From: Nitrospinaceae bacterium
GTDB lineage: Bacteria; Nitrospinota; Nitrospinia; Nitrospinales; VA-1
NCBI GenBank assembly: GCA_029261655.1
Contig: JAJDAY010000001.1
Location: forward strand, 1 to 64,000
Length of the DNA: 64,000 bases
Direction of reading: 5' to 3'
Positions within the stretch are counted from its first letter, which is position 1. Every line of letters starts with the position of its first letter. The translations under genes were made by a program, and so were the position numbers. Below, piece by piece: positions 17,741 to 26,514 of the stretch. Under the pieces are notes generated by a model that saw nothing but the letters and a program-made list of their open reading frames with translations, searched no databases and was not told the DNA's origin.

Positions 17741-20014
17741 TTATTTGGTTGGCAGACGAAACACCCCGTCCCAGATTTTCGGGGGAGGGTTCGCTTTGAA
17801 CCGCAGGCAACGGTTCCTGAAGGTCCGGGAAGGTCCATCCGCAGGGTTTACCTTAAGGGCCTGCTCAAAAAAATGGAGAGCGTTGTCCCAGTTTCTTTTC
17901 TTGTATGCATTCAGTCCTTTAAAATAAAACGGTAAAATTTCCAGGATCGCCGGATCGATGTGCCCCGCTTTTCCCAGCAGTTCGTACACTTTGACCGGCG
18001 ACACTCTCCCCACCACCCGGATGGTTTCCAGTTCCCGAACTTCTATATGATTTTTGGCTTGTTGATACGTTGATTCGCTGATCAGCGATAAAGTTCCGTA
18101 TTCTTTATTTGCGGCTTCAAGACGCGCGGCCAGATTAACGGAATCCCCATTGATCCCATAATTCATTCGGTTTTTGGAACCCATGTTTCCAACGACCATG
18201 GAGCCTGTGTTGACACCCACCCGCATGTGTAATTCCGGCCTCCCGGACTTCTTCCATTGTCGGCGAAGTTGAGCCAGTCTTCCCTGCATTTCGATGGCCA
18301 CCCAGCAGGCGCGTTTGGCGTGGTCGGGAAAATACAGCGGCGCCCCAAAAAAAGTTTTGATGGCATCCCCGTCGTATTTATCCAGGGTTCCCTCATGTTT
18401 GAAAAGAATTTCAGTCATTTCTGTCAGATAGGCGTTGAGAAAGTACACCAGTTTTTCAGGGGGGTATTTTTCTGAAAGGGTGGTGAACCCTTCAATGTCG
18501 GTGAATAACGCCGTGAGTTCCTTTTGCTCACCCCCCAGTTTCAATCGTCCCGGTTCTTTGAGAAGTTGATCGATGACGCTTGCCGGCAAATATTTACTGA
18601 AGACATTTTGCACCATTTGTTTCTGCTTCATTTCAGTACCATAGCGGTAAATCATGAGAGTGGCCAGGATCAGCGTATTTTGCAGTAACGGGTAAACATC
18701 CGTGATCCAGAAATTTTTATGGACCATCAGCCAATGGCTGAGGCTGAATTGCAGAAACAGTGAAAAGAGCCAGATTAAGGTTCCGTATCCCGGTTTGATG
18801 CGGGAATAAATCCCTGTCAGAAACAGGCCTAAAATGACAAGGTAGGCCATGTCGATGATTTGAATCGATTCGGGTTGGTGCAGGGAATTTTTGTGCAGGA
18901 TATTGTCAATGACCGTGGCGTGGATTTCCACCCCGGGAAAGTTAGGGTCGAAAGGCGTGATCTTGATATTCTCCAGCCCCGGTGCGGTGGCCCCGATCAG
19001 AACAATTTTATCGCGCAAACTTCCTTCAGGAACCTGGTCCCATCGGTCATGGATGATGTCTGTGATCGAATAGTGGGGAAAGGCCCCGCGAGCGCCTCTG
19101 AAATTGATTTGCATTTCCCCTGTGATGTTGGTCTCGATTTCCAGCGGAAAGTCTCCATCGACCAAGACATTTTTGACCCCAAATTCGCCCACGCGGAATA
19201 AAAGCGTTCCGTTTAGAAACTTTTCCAAAACCCGGATGGCCAGCGGCGGGAAAAAATAATCCTGACCGTTTTCTTTATTATGGTACTTGACGATGAGGGG
19301 TAGCTTGCGGATGGACCCGTCCGGTTCCACATCGATACTGATAAAACCTGACTGCTTGACCGCCTGTGAAAGAATGGGAATATTAGATTCAACGGCATAA
19401 GCGGATCGAAAATCAACCGCTGACAAGTCCACCTTTTCGCTGGACTTAATAAACCCTACAAATTGCGAAGGCTTGATATTATTAAAAAATCCATGCAGAG
19501 ATTGCTCCGAAAGATGGCCCAAACCTTCTTTGTCAAAATGAAAAAAATAACCCAGAATAGAACGGTTGGATTTTTTAAGAACCTCGGAAAATTGACTGTC
19601 GTATTCCGCATTCTGGATAAAATGTTCCACCGTCTGGAAAATGTCTAAACTGCCCGCAGTTTTATCTATTAGTTCCCGTTGCAGTTTTTTCAGGCTTTTG
19701 ATTCCAGAGCTTTCATCGGGTGAGGAAAACACCATATCAAAGCCAATGACTCGCGCCTGCCTTTCCACAAGTTTTTCCACCAGGCGGGATAAATTATTTC
19801 TCGGCCAGGGCCATCGCCCCAATTCGTCGATACTTTTTTCATCAATGGCGGCAATGACCACCTCCGGCCCTGGGGGAATGGGGCCGCGCCATTGAAAATG
19901 GGCATTCTGGAACATGAGTTCCAACTGATAGATGAAGGGGGGTTGCGCTCTATAAAGCACAACCACCATAGTTGTAATGATCAGGCCAAAGGCCCAGGGA
20001 GCGAATTTTTTCAT
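17741..20014 (-). CDS. CHASE2-domain adenylate/guanylate cyclase
   Basis: Membrane-bound class III nucleotide cyclase of 757 aa. A TM helix near the N-terminus is followed by a large extracytoplasmic CHASE2 sensor (about 30-370), which contains FDMVFS and IVLIGATAPGLENIK. Three TM helices follow (about 380-460), then the catalytic domain (about 500-680). Metal-binding Asp residues lie in LFTDIEGFT and KYDGDAIKTFFGAP, and the transition-state Asn/Arg pair is in GDSVNLAARLE. A single TPR-like hairpin (FEQALKVNPADG) ends the protein. The first start codons are GTG 20017 and ATG 20014; the ATG is used. The gene is divergent from a FecR-domain gene and convergent with the Crp-like gene, suggesting a signal-to-regulator module. 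Whether ATP or GTP is the substrate cannot be told safely. Confidence 0.9.
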   Translation of the reverse strand: MKKFAPWAFGLIITTMVVVLYRAQPPFIYQLELMFQNAHFQWRGPIPPGPEVVIAAIDEKSIDELGRWPWPRNNLSRLVEKLVERQARVIGFDMVFSSPDESSGIKSLKKLQRELIDKTAGSLDIFQTVEHFIQNAEYDSQFSEVLKKSNRSILGYFFHFDKEGLGHLSEQSLHGFFNNIKPSQFVGFIKSSEKVDLSAVDFRSAYAVESNIPILSQAVKQSGFISIDVEPDGSIRKLPLIVKYHNKENGQDYFFPPLAIRVLEKFLNGTLLFRVGEFGVKNVLVDGDFPLEIETNITGEMQINFRGARGAFPHYSITDIIHDRWDQVPEGSLRDKIVLIGATAPGLENIKITPFDPNFPGVEIHATVIDNILHKNSLHQPESIQIIDMAYLVILGLFLTGIYSRIKPGYGTLIWLFSLFLQFSLSHWLMVHKNFWITDVYPLLQNTLILATLMIYRYGTEMKQKQMVQNVFSKYLPASVIDQLLKEPGRLKLGGEQKELTALFTDIEGFTTLSEKYPPEKLVYFLNAYLTEMTEILFKHEGTLDKYDGDAIKTFFGAPLYFPDHAKRACWVAIEMQGRLAQLRRQWKKSGRPELHMRVGVNTGSMVVGNMGSKNRMNYGINGDSVNLAARLEAANKEYGTLSLISESTYQQAKNHIEVRELETIRVVGRVSPVKVYELLGKAGHIDPAILEILPFYFKGLNAYKKRNWDNALHFFEQALKVNPADGPSRTFRNRCLRFKANPPPKIWDGVFRLPTK

Positions 20015-20165
20015 CACCGTTTAAAAAAATCCCGAAGTATCAATCGAAAATTCAATTGTATCACGAGCAATTAGAATCTCTTAACTTGACATGGAAACGC
20101 AACACTTTAAAATACATCTATATATGTGAAACCGCCTGCAAATATATGGTTAAGAGGCCATCACC

Positions 20166-21344
20166 ATGCGAAAAAATATTTACTTCCCGGCGTTCCGTTT
20201 TTTCTTGCAAACGTGGGTTTGCCTTATTTTTTGTTTTATTCTTCAAGCGGTTTTTATCCCTCCAGCGATTTCCAGGGAGAAGGCCAGGATCACCCGTGGA
20301 GAATTTATAAATGTAATGGCCAGGCACCAACCGACAAACCCGCTTTTCCCCCCAAACGCCGCGACACTTTCCCCGGATGAGTTTTACGCACAAACAGTCA
20401 AGCAATTAATCGCGCAGGGTTTTAGTATTTTAACGGGAAAAGACCCAAAGGGTTCGTTATTGGACATAGAGTTTGTCACGCTCACCTACGCTTTTTCCGG
20501 ATCCCCCGCGGGTAAAAGTCTTCTTGAGCAAAAGCTGTATCTGAAAAACGCGGGCATCGTTGTGTCCCCGGACATCGGGCTGGCCACCGCCGTCGAGGGC
20601 AATGTTTTTCAATCCACCGACGGGGAGGAGTTCAAAAGGCGGACCCACCTGGCTTCGCCGGTATTTTTGAAAGATAAAATCGATACCAGGGCGAATTCCA
20701 GAGTGTCATTTGCCTTTGACGATGCAAGCTCGATTTCCATTGGCGAGAGCGCGCAAGTCAAGATCACCAAACATATTTTTGATCCCAATAAAAATTTACG
20801 TCAAACCGTGGTCGAGGTTTCCCTGGGCGCGGTCCGGTTTGCGGTGACCAAGGAAAAAAATAAGAACTCGACGTTCAAAGTGATCACCCCCGCGGGGATT
20901 GCAGGTGTCCGCGGGACGGAATTCGTGGTCATCGTTGACCCGGATGGAAAAACTACCTTTGTGGGGTTGGAAGGTTCCATTGAAACCATTCCCTTCACTC
21001 CGGAAGGACAGCCGGGCAAAGCTCAGGTCATCTCCGGCAACCAGTCTCAAGTGATATCCAAAAGCGGAAAGGCTTCCTCGGTGATCAAGGCCCCTTCGGA
21101 ATTACTGCAACAAGCCGAACAAAAAACCGACCTTGAGCCATCTATTTCTAAAGATCAAGGCGTCACTCGGATGAATGCGGAAATAGCGGCAAGAGCCGCC
21201 AAGAGGGAACGATCGGCCCGTGAAGCGCAAAAAGAAACCGACACCCTCCAGAAGGATGAGAAAACATCCAGCCCGGAAGGTGCGGATAAGTTCCAGAAAC
21301 CCCTTTTAAAAGAACAAAGCGGTATTGGCAAACCCATCAGTTAA
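20166..21344 (+). CDS. FecR-domain exported protein
   Basis: Protein of 392 aa. A hydrophobic N-terminal signal or anchor segment (about 10-36) is followed by a conserved helical region and a FecR domain (about 140-285). The FecR domain contains VEGNVFQS, DKIDTRANSRVSFAFDDAS and FKVITPAGIAGVRGTEFVV, the usual FecR core. A charged, low-complexity Lys/Glu tail rich in AARAAKRERSAREAQ ends the protein. The ATG is preceded by AAGAGG. The divergent neighbour is a CHASE2 cyclase; FecR-domain proteins are often found beside CHASE2 cyclases, and both domains face the periplasm, so they may sense together. This one lacks an adjacent ECF sigma factor. Confidence 0.87.
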   Translation: MRKNIYFPAFRFFLQTWVCLIFCFILQAVFIPPAISREKARITRGEFINVMARHQPTNPLFPPNAATLSPDEFYAQTVKQLIAQGFSILTGKDPKGSLLDIEFVTLTYAFSGSPAGKSLLEQKLYLKNAGIVVSPDIGLATAVEGNVFQSTDGEEFKRRTHLASPVFLKDKIDTRANSRVSFAFDDASSISIGESAQVKITKHIFDPNKNLRQTVVEVSLGAVRFAVTKEKNKNSTFKVITPAGIAGVRGTEFVVIVDPDGKTTFVGLEGSIETIPFTPEGQPGKAQVISGNQSQVISKSGKASSVIKAPSELLQQAEQKTDLEPSISKDQGVTRMNAEIAARAAKRERSAREAQKETDTLQKDEKTSSPEGADKFQKPLLKEQSGIGKPIS

Positions 21345-21419
21345 ATTTCTCACCGGCCAGTCAGCGGCGGATTTTTTTGAGATCCACTATTTCAATCACT
21401 GTTATCAGGATGTAACCGC

Positions 21420-21608
21420 ATGAATATTTATGAAGAGATCAAGGCCTTTCTGGAAGAAATAAAGGAAGAAAACGAAAATTTAAGCAAGGCTGAAACTCCG
21501 GAAGAGGAAAAAGAAGCCTTGAAGGAAATATTTGACGGGTTCATGCAGGGTGCCAATCGCACCCGGGAAAAAATCGATCAATATAATGATCGCCGCTGGC
21601 AACGGTGA
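21420..21608 (+). CDS. Small acidic helical protein
   Basis: A 62-aa Glu/Lys-rich protein beginning MNIYEEIKAFLEEIKEE and ending in a basic QYNDRRWQR tail. It is predicted to be mostly alpha-helical, with no signal peptide or known family. It follows the FecR-domain gene by 75 bases on the same strand, with an AGGATG-type ribosome site about 8 bases upstream of the ATG. It could be co-transcribed, but its role is unknown. Confidence 0.55.
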   Translation: MNIYEEIKAFLEEIKEENENLSKAETPEEEKEALKEIFDGFMQGANRTREKIDQYNDRRWQR

Positions 21609-21674
21609 GGGCCTGTTCCCCCTTTCACCCAATGGGTTTTGGGGGATCCAGAGGTTTTCAGTCACCTTCCCGTA

Positions 21675-22457
21675 TTAAAACAATTCCAGTAATTTTAAAT
21701 TGGGCAGGGTCGCGCTTTTTTTCAGAGCCAGCGCCGTGTCCACATCCACCTTATTACGCACCAGCACCAGGGTTTCCAGGTGGGTCAGATATTTCGACTG
21801 CACCAGAGCTTTGATTCCTTCCGGGCCAATCTGGTTGTTGTAAAGGTCCAGACTTTTTAAATTGGAAAGTTGAGGAGAATTCGCGATGGCGATCGCTCCT
21901 TTGTCGGTGATTTGATTTGCGTCCAGATTGAGGAGCGTCAGGTGAGCGGCGTTTGGAGATTGCACAAGAGCAATGACCCCGGTGTCCCCAAGTTTGTTCC
22001 GGGTCAGCTTCAATTCTTTCAGGTGGCGAAAATTTGGAGACGCCGCCAATAGTTGCCCTCCCTCTGGAGAAAGATCATTTCCCCACAGATTGAGTAGCTC
22101 CACATTCTTGAAGGTGTCGGATTCCGCCAGGATCCTGGTCCCTTCATCGCCCAGTTTATTTCCCTGCAACGCCAGTGAAACGACATGTGCCAGTTCAGGC
22201 GATTTTGCCAGAATGACCATCCCCTTGACGCCGATCTGGGATTTGTTGAGATTGATTTCTTTGCCGTCCGGGCTGGTTCTTTCCTTGATATGAGCGGGGA
22301 TATCCGCCGGCGGTCCTTTGGGCCTGCCGTAACCGTGATGCCCGCCGCCTTTTTTGCCGTCTTTGCCCTTGTGTTTGCTGGGGTCATAAGCCTGCCCGGA
22401 TTGGGCGAGGAACAGAATCGCGATCGCGGGAAGAGCCCATTTAAAAAAAATGTTCAT
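21675..22457 (-). CDS. Secreted leucine-rich-repeat protein (RNase-inhibitor type)
   Basis: Protein of 260 aa. A signal peptide (MNIFFKWALPAIAILFLAQSGQA) is followed by a His/Gly/Lys-rich linker. Then come about six LRRs of the ribonuclease-inhibitor class, with motifs such as LALQGNKLGDEGTRIL, LNLDANQITDKGAIAI and LDLYNNQIGPEGIKAL. Such arrays usually mediate protein binding; here they would work outside the cytoplasm. The ATG at 22457 is used because it starts the signal peptide and has GGAG 11 bases upstream; the open frame extends upstream to 22583 without meaning. It lies 16 bases after the FGE-like gene and is probably co-transcribed. Confidence 0.82.
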   Translation of the reverse strand: MNIFFKWALPAIAILFLAQSGQAYDPSKHKGKDGKKGGGHHGYGRPKGPPADIPAHIKERTSPDGKEINLNKSQIGVKGMVILAKSPELAHVVSLALQGNKLGDEGTRILAESDTFKNVELLNLWGNDLSPEGGQLLAASPNFRHLKELKLTRNKLGDTGVIALVQSPNAAHLTLLNLDANQITDKGAIAIANSPQLSNLKSLDLYNNQIGPEGIKALVQSKYLTHLETLVLVRNKVDVDTALALKKSATLPNLKLLELF

Positions 22458-22473
22458 CGATGAATTCTCCAGT

Positions 22474-23274
22474 TTAAGAATCACGGGCGCAACGAAACCC
22501 GATATAATTTTGCGGTTGATAGGGAATGGCTTTCCCGCGTATCGCCGAACGCGCGAGGTCCATATTGGAATGCCAGGAGCCACCTTTGATCACTTTCAAA
22601 GTGGTTCCGTACAAGTCGCTTTCATATTTGTTGTCGGCATAAGGCTGATACCAGTCCGATGTCCATTCCCAGACATTCCCGGCCAGGTCGTACACGCCAA
22701 ATGGGCTCTTGCTTTCTTCATAATCGCCGACGGGCGCGGTGTATCGGTTTTCATCCTCCAGTCCCCGGACATTGCTTTTGGTATTGTCCGGTTCATTGCC
22801 CCAGGGATAGTAACGGGCATCGGTTCCACGCGCCGCCTTTTCCCACTCCGTTTCCGTGGGCAACCGTTTTCCCGCCCAGTGGCAATAATCCGTCGCCTCC
22901 TGCCAGTCGATGCCGACCACCGGGTAACGCGGTTTATTGAACCTGGGCTCATCCATGAACTTGGGTTGGCGGCCCGGTACGGCTTCCCTGAATTTTAGAA
23001 ACTGAGCGTTGGTGACCTCGTATTTATCAATATAAAATGCCTTGAGAGCGATTTTCTGCGCCGGGGTCTCGTCCCGATACCAATCCAGGGTTTCTGACAA
23101 AAACTTTTCAGCCACCCATTGAATGTCTTGCTCCGTACTTCCCCTGGTGAAAGGCCCCTGGGGAATGAGAACCATGTCTGAGTTTGCGACAGACGCAGAA
23201 ACCGCCCTGGGGAGAAACGAAAAAAAGATTCCCAAAAGGACAGCGGTCATCCCGATTGCAATTTTTATTTTCAT
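22474..23274 (-). CDS. Exported formylglycine-generating-enzyme-like (SUMF1/FGE) protein
   Basis: Protein of 266 aa with an N-terminal signal peptide (about 1-27) and one full FGE-sulfatase domain. Family motifs are MVLIPQGPFTRGS, FYIDKYEVTNAQF, PVVGIDWQEATDYCHWAGKRLPTETEWEKAARG, YPWGNEPDN, GVYDLAGNVWEWTSDWY, VIKGGSW and NYIGFRCA. The redox-active Cys pair of true FGE is not evident in the GGSWHS region, so this is more likely a structural or other-function paralogue than a sulfatase activator. It starts 28 bases after leuD and seems to belong to the same transcript. Confidence 0.85.
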   Translation of the reverse strand: MKIKIAIGMTAVLLGIFFSFLPRAVSASVANSDMVLIPQGPFTRGSTEQDIQWVAEKFLSETLDWYRDETPAQKIALKAFYIDKYEVTNAQFLKFREAVPGRQPKFMDEPRFNKPRYPVVGIDWQEATDYCHWAGKRLPTETEWEKAARGTDARYYPWGNEPDNTKSNVRGLEDENRYTAPVGDYEESKSPFGVYDLAGNVWEWTSDWYQPYADNKYESDLYGTTLKVIKGGSWHSNMDLARSAIRGKAIPYQPQNYIGFRCARDS

Positions 23275-23302
23275 AGCAAAAATCCGATAAATCCTGGGCC
23301 GA

Positions 23303-23866
23303 CTATTTAGCGATCAATCCGGTTTTTCTGGCATATTCAAAAATATTCCCCGCCTCGATGATGTCGATGACTTCTCCCAGAGATTTCAACGAGAAAGATT
23401 TGCCGGATGTTTTGTTTGTCAGGGTCTCGGCGCCCAGGTCGATCAATAGCGTGTCTCCGGTTTTGATATCGTCTGTCATCCGCACCTTGGATTCAAAGGG
23501 GATGAAAAAGCCGCCGTCTACGGAGTTCCGGTAAAAAATTCTTGCGAAGGATTCGGCCACCACCGCCTGGATGCCGGCTATTTTAAGACACGCCGGGGCG
23601 TGCTCGCGGGACGACCCGCAACCAAAATTTTTGCCGCCGATGAGGATGGTGTACTCAGATTCAAACTTGCCTTCATCGACGAAAGCATGGTTGCCGTCGG
23701 GCAGTCCGGCGGCTTCCTGTGGAACGCCTGAAAGGGCAAATTTTCCGTAGTTCTTTTTTTCTTCGGGATCGGTCAAACTGTAAACCAGATGTTCCGCAGG
23801 AATGATTTGATCGGTGTCCACGTCATTTCCCAGGACATAAGCCTTTCCTTCTATTGTTTTTTTCAT
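23303..23866 (-). CDS. leuD: 3-isopropylmalate dehydratase small subunit
   Basis: Small (swivel-domain) subunit of isopropylmalate isomerase, 187 aa. It shows the LeuD/homoaconitase-type sequence [17 protein letters not shown] near the N-terminus and [15 protein letters not shown], which shapes substrate specificity. It works with LeuC, encoded 20 bases upstream, in leucine biosynthesis. It is closest in layout to the short, archaeal-like LeuD class, so homoaconitase or methylmalate isomerase activity cannot be fully excluded. Confidence 0.92.
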   Translation of the reverse strand: MKKTIEGKAYVLGNDVDTDQIIPAEHLVYSLTDPEEKKNYGKFALSGVPQEAAGLPDGNHAFVDEGKFESEYTILIGGKNFGCGSSREHAPACLKIAGIQAVVAESFARIFYRNSVDGGFFIPFESKVRMTDDIKTGDTLLIDLGAETLTNKTSGKSFSLKSLGEVIDIIEAGNIFEYARKTGLIAK

Positions 23867-23886
23867 AGATATTTTTTCAAACCATT

Positions 23887-25188
23887 TCAGTTGTTAAGAA
23901 ATTCTCTCGGATCGGTGATATGCCCGGTCAAAGCCGATGCCGCCGCCGTGTAGGGAGAAGAAAGATAGACCTGGGATTGTTTGGACCCCATTCTGCCAGG
24001 AAAATTCCGGTTGGTGGTCGAGATCACCACCTCCGTGGAATTGGCACGGCCAAAGGTGTCTTTGGGGCCGCCCAGACACGCCGCGCAGGAGGGTTCGCCC
24101 AACAAAGCGCCGGCGTTTTTAAAAATGTCCGCGAGGGATTCCCCGTCCATCTTGGTTTTGTAGAGATCCTGTTCCACTTCCCGTGTGGCGGGGACGATGA
24201 AGGTGTCGATCGCGACTTTTTTGCCTTTGAGCAATTTTGCCGCCGCGATAAAGTCGGTCAGCTTGCCGCCGGTGCAGGAGCCAATATAGGAGCGGTCCAG
24301 TTTGACATCGGTGCATTCGGTCACAGCCGCCTTATTGTCCGGTGAATGGGGTTTGGCCACAATGGGCACCATCTCGTCGGCGTTGTAAGTTTTTTTGTAA
24401 TAATAATTCGCGTCGGGGTCGGAGTGGTGAATGGTGTGCGGTTTGTCGGTCCGTCCCTTCAGGTATTCCAGAGTCACCTCATCGGCTTCAATCACCGCGT
24501 TTTTCCCACCGGCTTCAATGGCCATATTGCAAAGGGTCATGCGCTCTTCCATGGAAAACCGGTACACCGCGTCTCCCGCCCATTCCATCGTGCGGTAGGT
24601 GGCTCCGTCCACGCCGATATCGCCGATCACCTGCAGGAGAATATCTTTCGCCATGATATAGGGCGGAAACGTACCGGTGAACTCAAAACGCATGGTCTCC
24701 GGAACTTTCACCCAGAGTTTCCCCGTTCCCAGAATAAACGCGGCGTCCGTGTTGCCGATGCCTGTGGAGAACATGCCAAACGCCCCGGACGTGCAGGTGT
24801 GGGAATCGGTTCCAAACAGGATCTCTCCCGGCCGGTTATGACCTTCCTGAGCCAGCGCGATGTGACAGACGCCTTTATAGTTGTCCGTGCCCACATCGTA
24901 GTAATAGGGCAGATCCTGCTCCTTGACGAATTCCCTGAGGATATCAATATTACGATTGGCGTGTTTGTCCTTGGTGAAGACATAATGATCGGGGATGATG
25001 ACCACTTTTTCACGGTCCCAGACTTTGGCGTTCTGGCCGAATTGCTCCTTGAAGATGCCGATGGTCCCCGGTCCGCACACATCGTGGGTCATCAGCACAT
25101 CCACATCCACCCAGATATTGTCTCCGGGCACGACGGATTCTTTTCCCGCATGGGCCGCTAAAATTTTTTCCGTCACCGTCATTGCCAT
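23887..25188 (-). CDS. leuC: 3-isopropylmalate dehydratase large subunit
   Basis: Catalytic aconitase-fold subunit carrying a [4Fe-4S] cluster, about 433 aa. Cluster and substrate motifs include [39 protein letters not shown] (key residues DSHT), [13 protein letters not shown], and CAACLGGP with cluster Cys residues. The ATG at 25188 has an AGGAGGAG ribosome site 8 bases before it; a TTG one codon upstream is less likely. It heads a minus-strand run leuC-leuD-FGE-LRR. It belongs to the shorter LeuC class shared with archaeal enzymes. Isopropylmalate isomerase in leucine synthesis is the most likely role. Confidence 0.93.
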   Translation of the reverse strand: MAMTVTEKILAAHAGKESVVPGDNIWVDVDVLMTHDVCGPGTIGIFKEQFGQNAKVWDREKVVIIPDHYVFTKDKHANRNIDILREFVKEQDLPYYYDVGTDNYKGVCHIALAQEGHNRPGEILFGTDSHTCTSGAFGMFSTGIGNTDAAFILGTGKLWVKVPETMRFEFTGTFPPYIMAKDILLQVIGDIGVDGATYRTMEWAGDAVYRFSMEERMTLCNMAIEAGGKNAVIEADEVTLEYLKGRTDKPHTIHHSDPDANYYYKKTYNADEMVPIVAKPHSPDNKAAVTECTDVKLDRSYIGSCTGGKLTDFIAAAKLLKGKKVAIDTFIVPATREVEQDLYKTKMDGESLADIFKNAGALLGEPSCAACLGGPKDTFGRANSTEVVISTTNRNFPGRMGSKQSQVYLSSPYTAAASALTGHITDPREFLNN

Positions 25189-25394
25189 CAAGAATTCTCC
25201 TCCTGGCAGGTCTTTATTCGCCGGACCGCCTCGTATCGTGTAATTTGTTAAAAAATAAGGTTTTCACATCACTCGGCCAAAAGGCGGGCAATGGCTTCAG
25301 TTATTTCCCCGATCTACCGCTAAGCATATAAAATACCATTTTCTTCTGCCGGTACGAACAAAATTTTAATAATTTATCCCTTTCAGCCTGACCC

Positions 25395-26447
25395 ATGCTC
25401 AACCTGGCCCTGGATACCCTAAACCGCTTATTTTACAGGATTCCCGCCCGACCCCGGAATGTCCAGATCGAGGTCACCAATCGGTGCAATATGGACTGCT
25501 CCATGTGTCCAAGAGAGGATCTGGAGATCGAGCTGGAGCATATGGACTGGGACAAGTTCATCACGGTGGTCGATCAATTGCGGTCCGGCGAAGACATCAC
25601 CCTGACCGGCTGGGGGGAGTCTTTTCTGCATCCCAGAATATTTGACATGATTTCGGCCTGCAAAGAACGGGGACACAGGGTCATGATCACGTCCAACGGG
25701 TTGTTCACAAAGCCTGCTGTGGTGGAGCAAATCCTCGGTTCCGGCCTGGACACCCTCACATTTTCTATCGACAGTGTCGAGGCGAGCGACAACGTTCCTC
25801 TGGGCCACAACAACAACTCCGTCTATGAAAATATCGAACAAGTGGCGGCCCGTAGAAAAAGCGGGTCTCTCTCATTACGTCTGCAATCGACCCTGCACGC
25901 GGACGGCGAAAACGATTTATACGATGTGATCCGCTACGCCGCGAAAATTGGATGCGAAGTGGTGAATGTGGGCCGTCTGGATAGAAAATACGCTCCAGAC
26001 CTGAAACGCCCCAGTCAGCTTGATGAAGAGCGCATTTTCAGGGTGGCGGATCGGCTTTCCCGGTCGGTCGGTGTTCAACTGGACTGGATTCAGTATTCCG
26101 TGTCCCAGGGCATCACGCGGTTCGTCTATAAACTGTTGCGAAAAAAACTGCATCGGTCGGGAAAATATTGTTTGAAGACGTTTGACAACGCTTACGTCAG
26201 CCGGGAAGGTCACGTCACTCCCTGTTGTCTCCTGCCGGAGGCCAAAATGGGTAATATGCTTGACCAGAGCTTGCCCGATATCTGGAAGAGCAATCGGTTC
26301 AACCTGTTCAGGGAAAACTACCGGGAGACCTGCGGGTCCTGCGATCTCTGGACTATCGCCCAGGTGGATGTCAAAGGGCCCGATTCGAACTCACTGGATC
26401 GAAACCTGGATGAGTTGGACAAGAGACCGGAGCGCGTCAATATCTGA
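25395..26447 (+). CDS. Radical SAM protein with SPASM-type C-terminus
   Basis: Protein of 350 aa. The radical SAM cluster motif is CNMDCSMCP (CxxxCxxC) near residue 31. GWGESFLHP follows as the SAM-binding glycine motif, and ITSNGLF and LTFSIDSV as later strands. A C-terminal SPASM-like region contains GHVTPCCLLPEAKMGNM and CGSCDLW, which would bind an auxiliary Fe-S cluster. Such enzymes modify peptides or cofactors. No precursor peptide gene was recognised nearby, so the substrate is open. The gene is divergent from leuC. Confidence 0.87.
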   Translation: MLNLALDTLNRLFYRIPARPRNVQIEVTNRCNMDCSMCPREDLEIELEHMDWDKFITVVDQLRSGEDITLTGWGESFLHPRIFDMISACKERGHRVMITSNGLFTKPAVVEQILGSGLDTLTFSIDSVEASDNVPLGHNNNSVYENIEQVAARRKSGSLSLRLQSTLHADGENDLYDVIRYAAKIGCEVVNVGRLDRKYAPDLKRPSQLDEERIFRVADRLSRSVGVQLDWIQYSVSQGITRFVYKLLRKKLHRSGKYCLKTFDNAYVSREGHVTPCCLLPEAKMGNMLDQSLPDIWKSNRFNLFRENYRETCGSCDLWTIAQVDVKGPDSNSLDRNLDELDKRPERVNI

Positions 26448-26514
26448 CTTGGCCGGTGATTTGGAGAACGAAAGGGTTTGTATCGGCTAAGAGTGAGAAT
26501 AAAGCCTGTGAGGC

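Noticed and set aside
24346..25161. A 271-codon frame opposite leuC
   Set aside because: It lies wholly within leuC, which has clear catalytic motifs; a codon-bias shadow.
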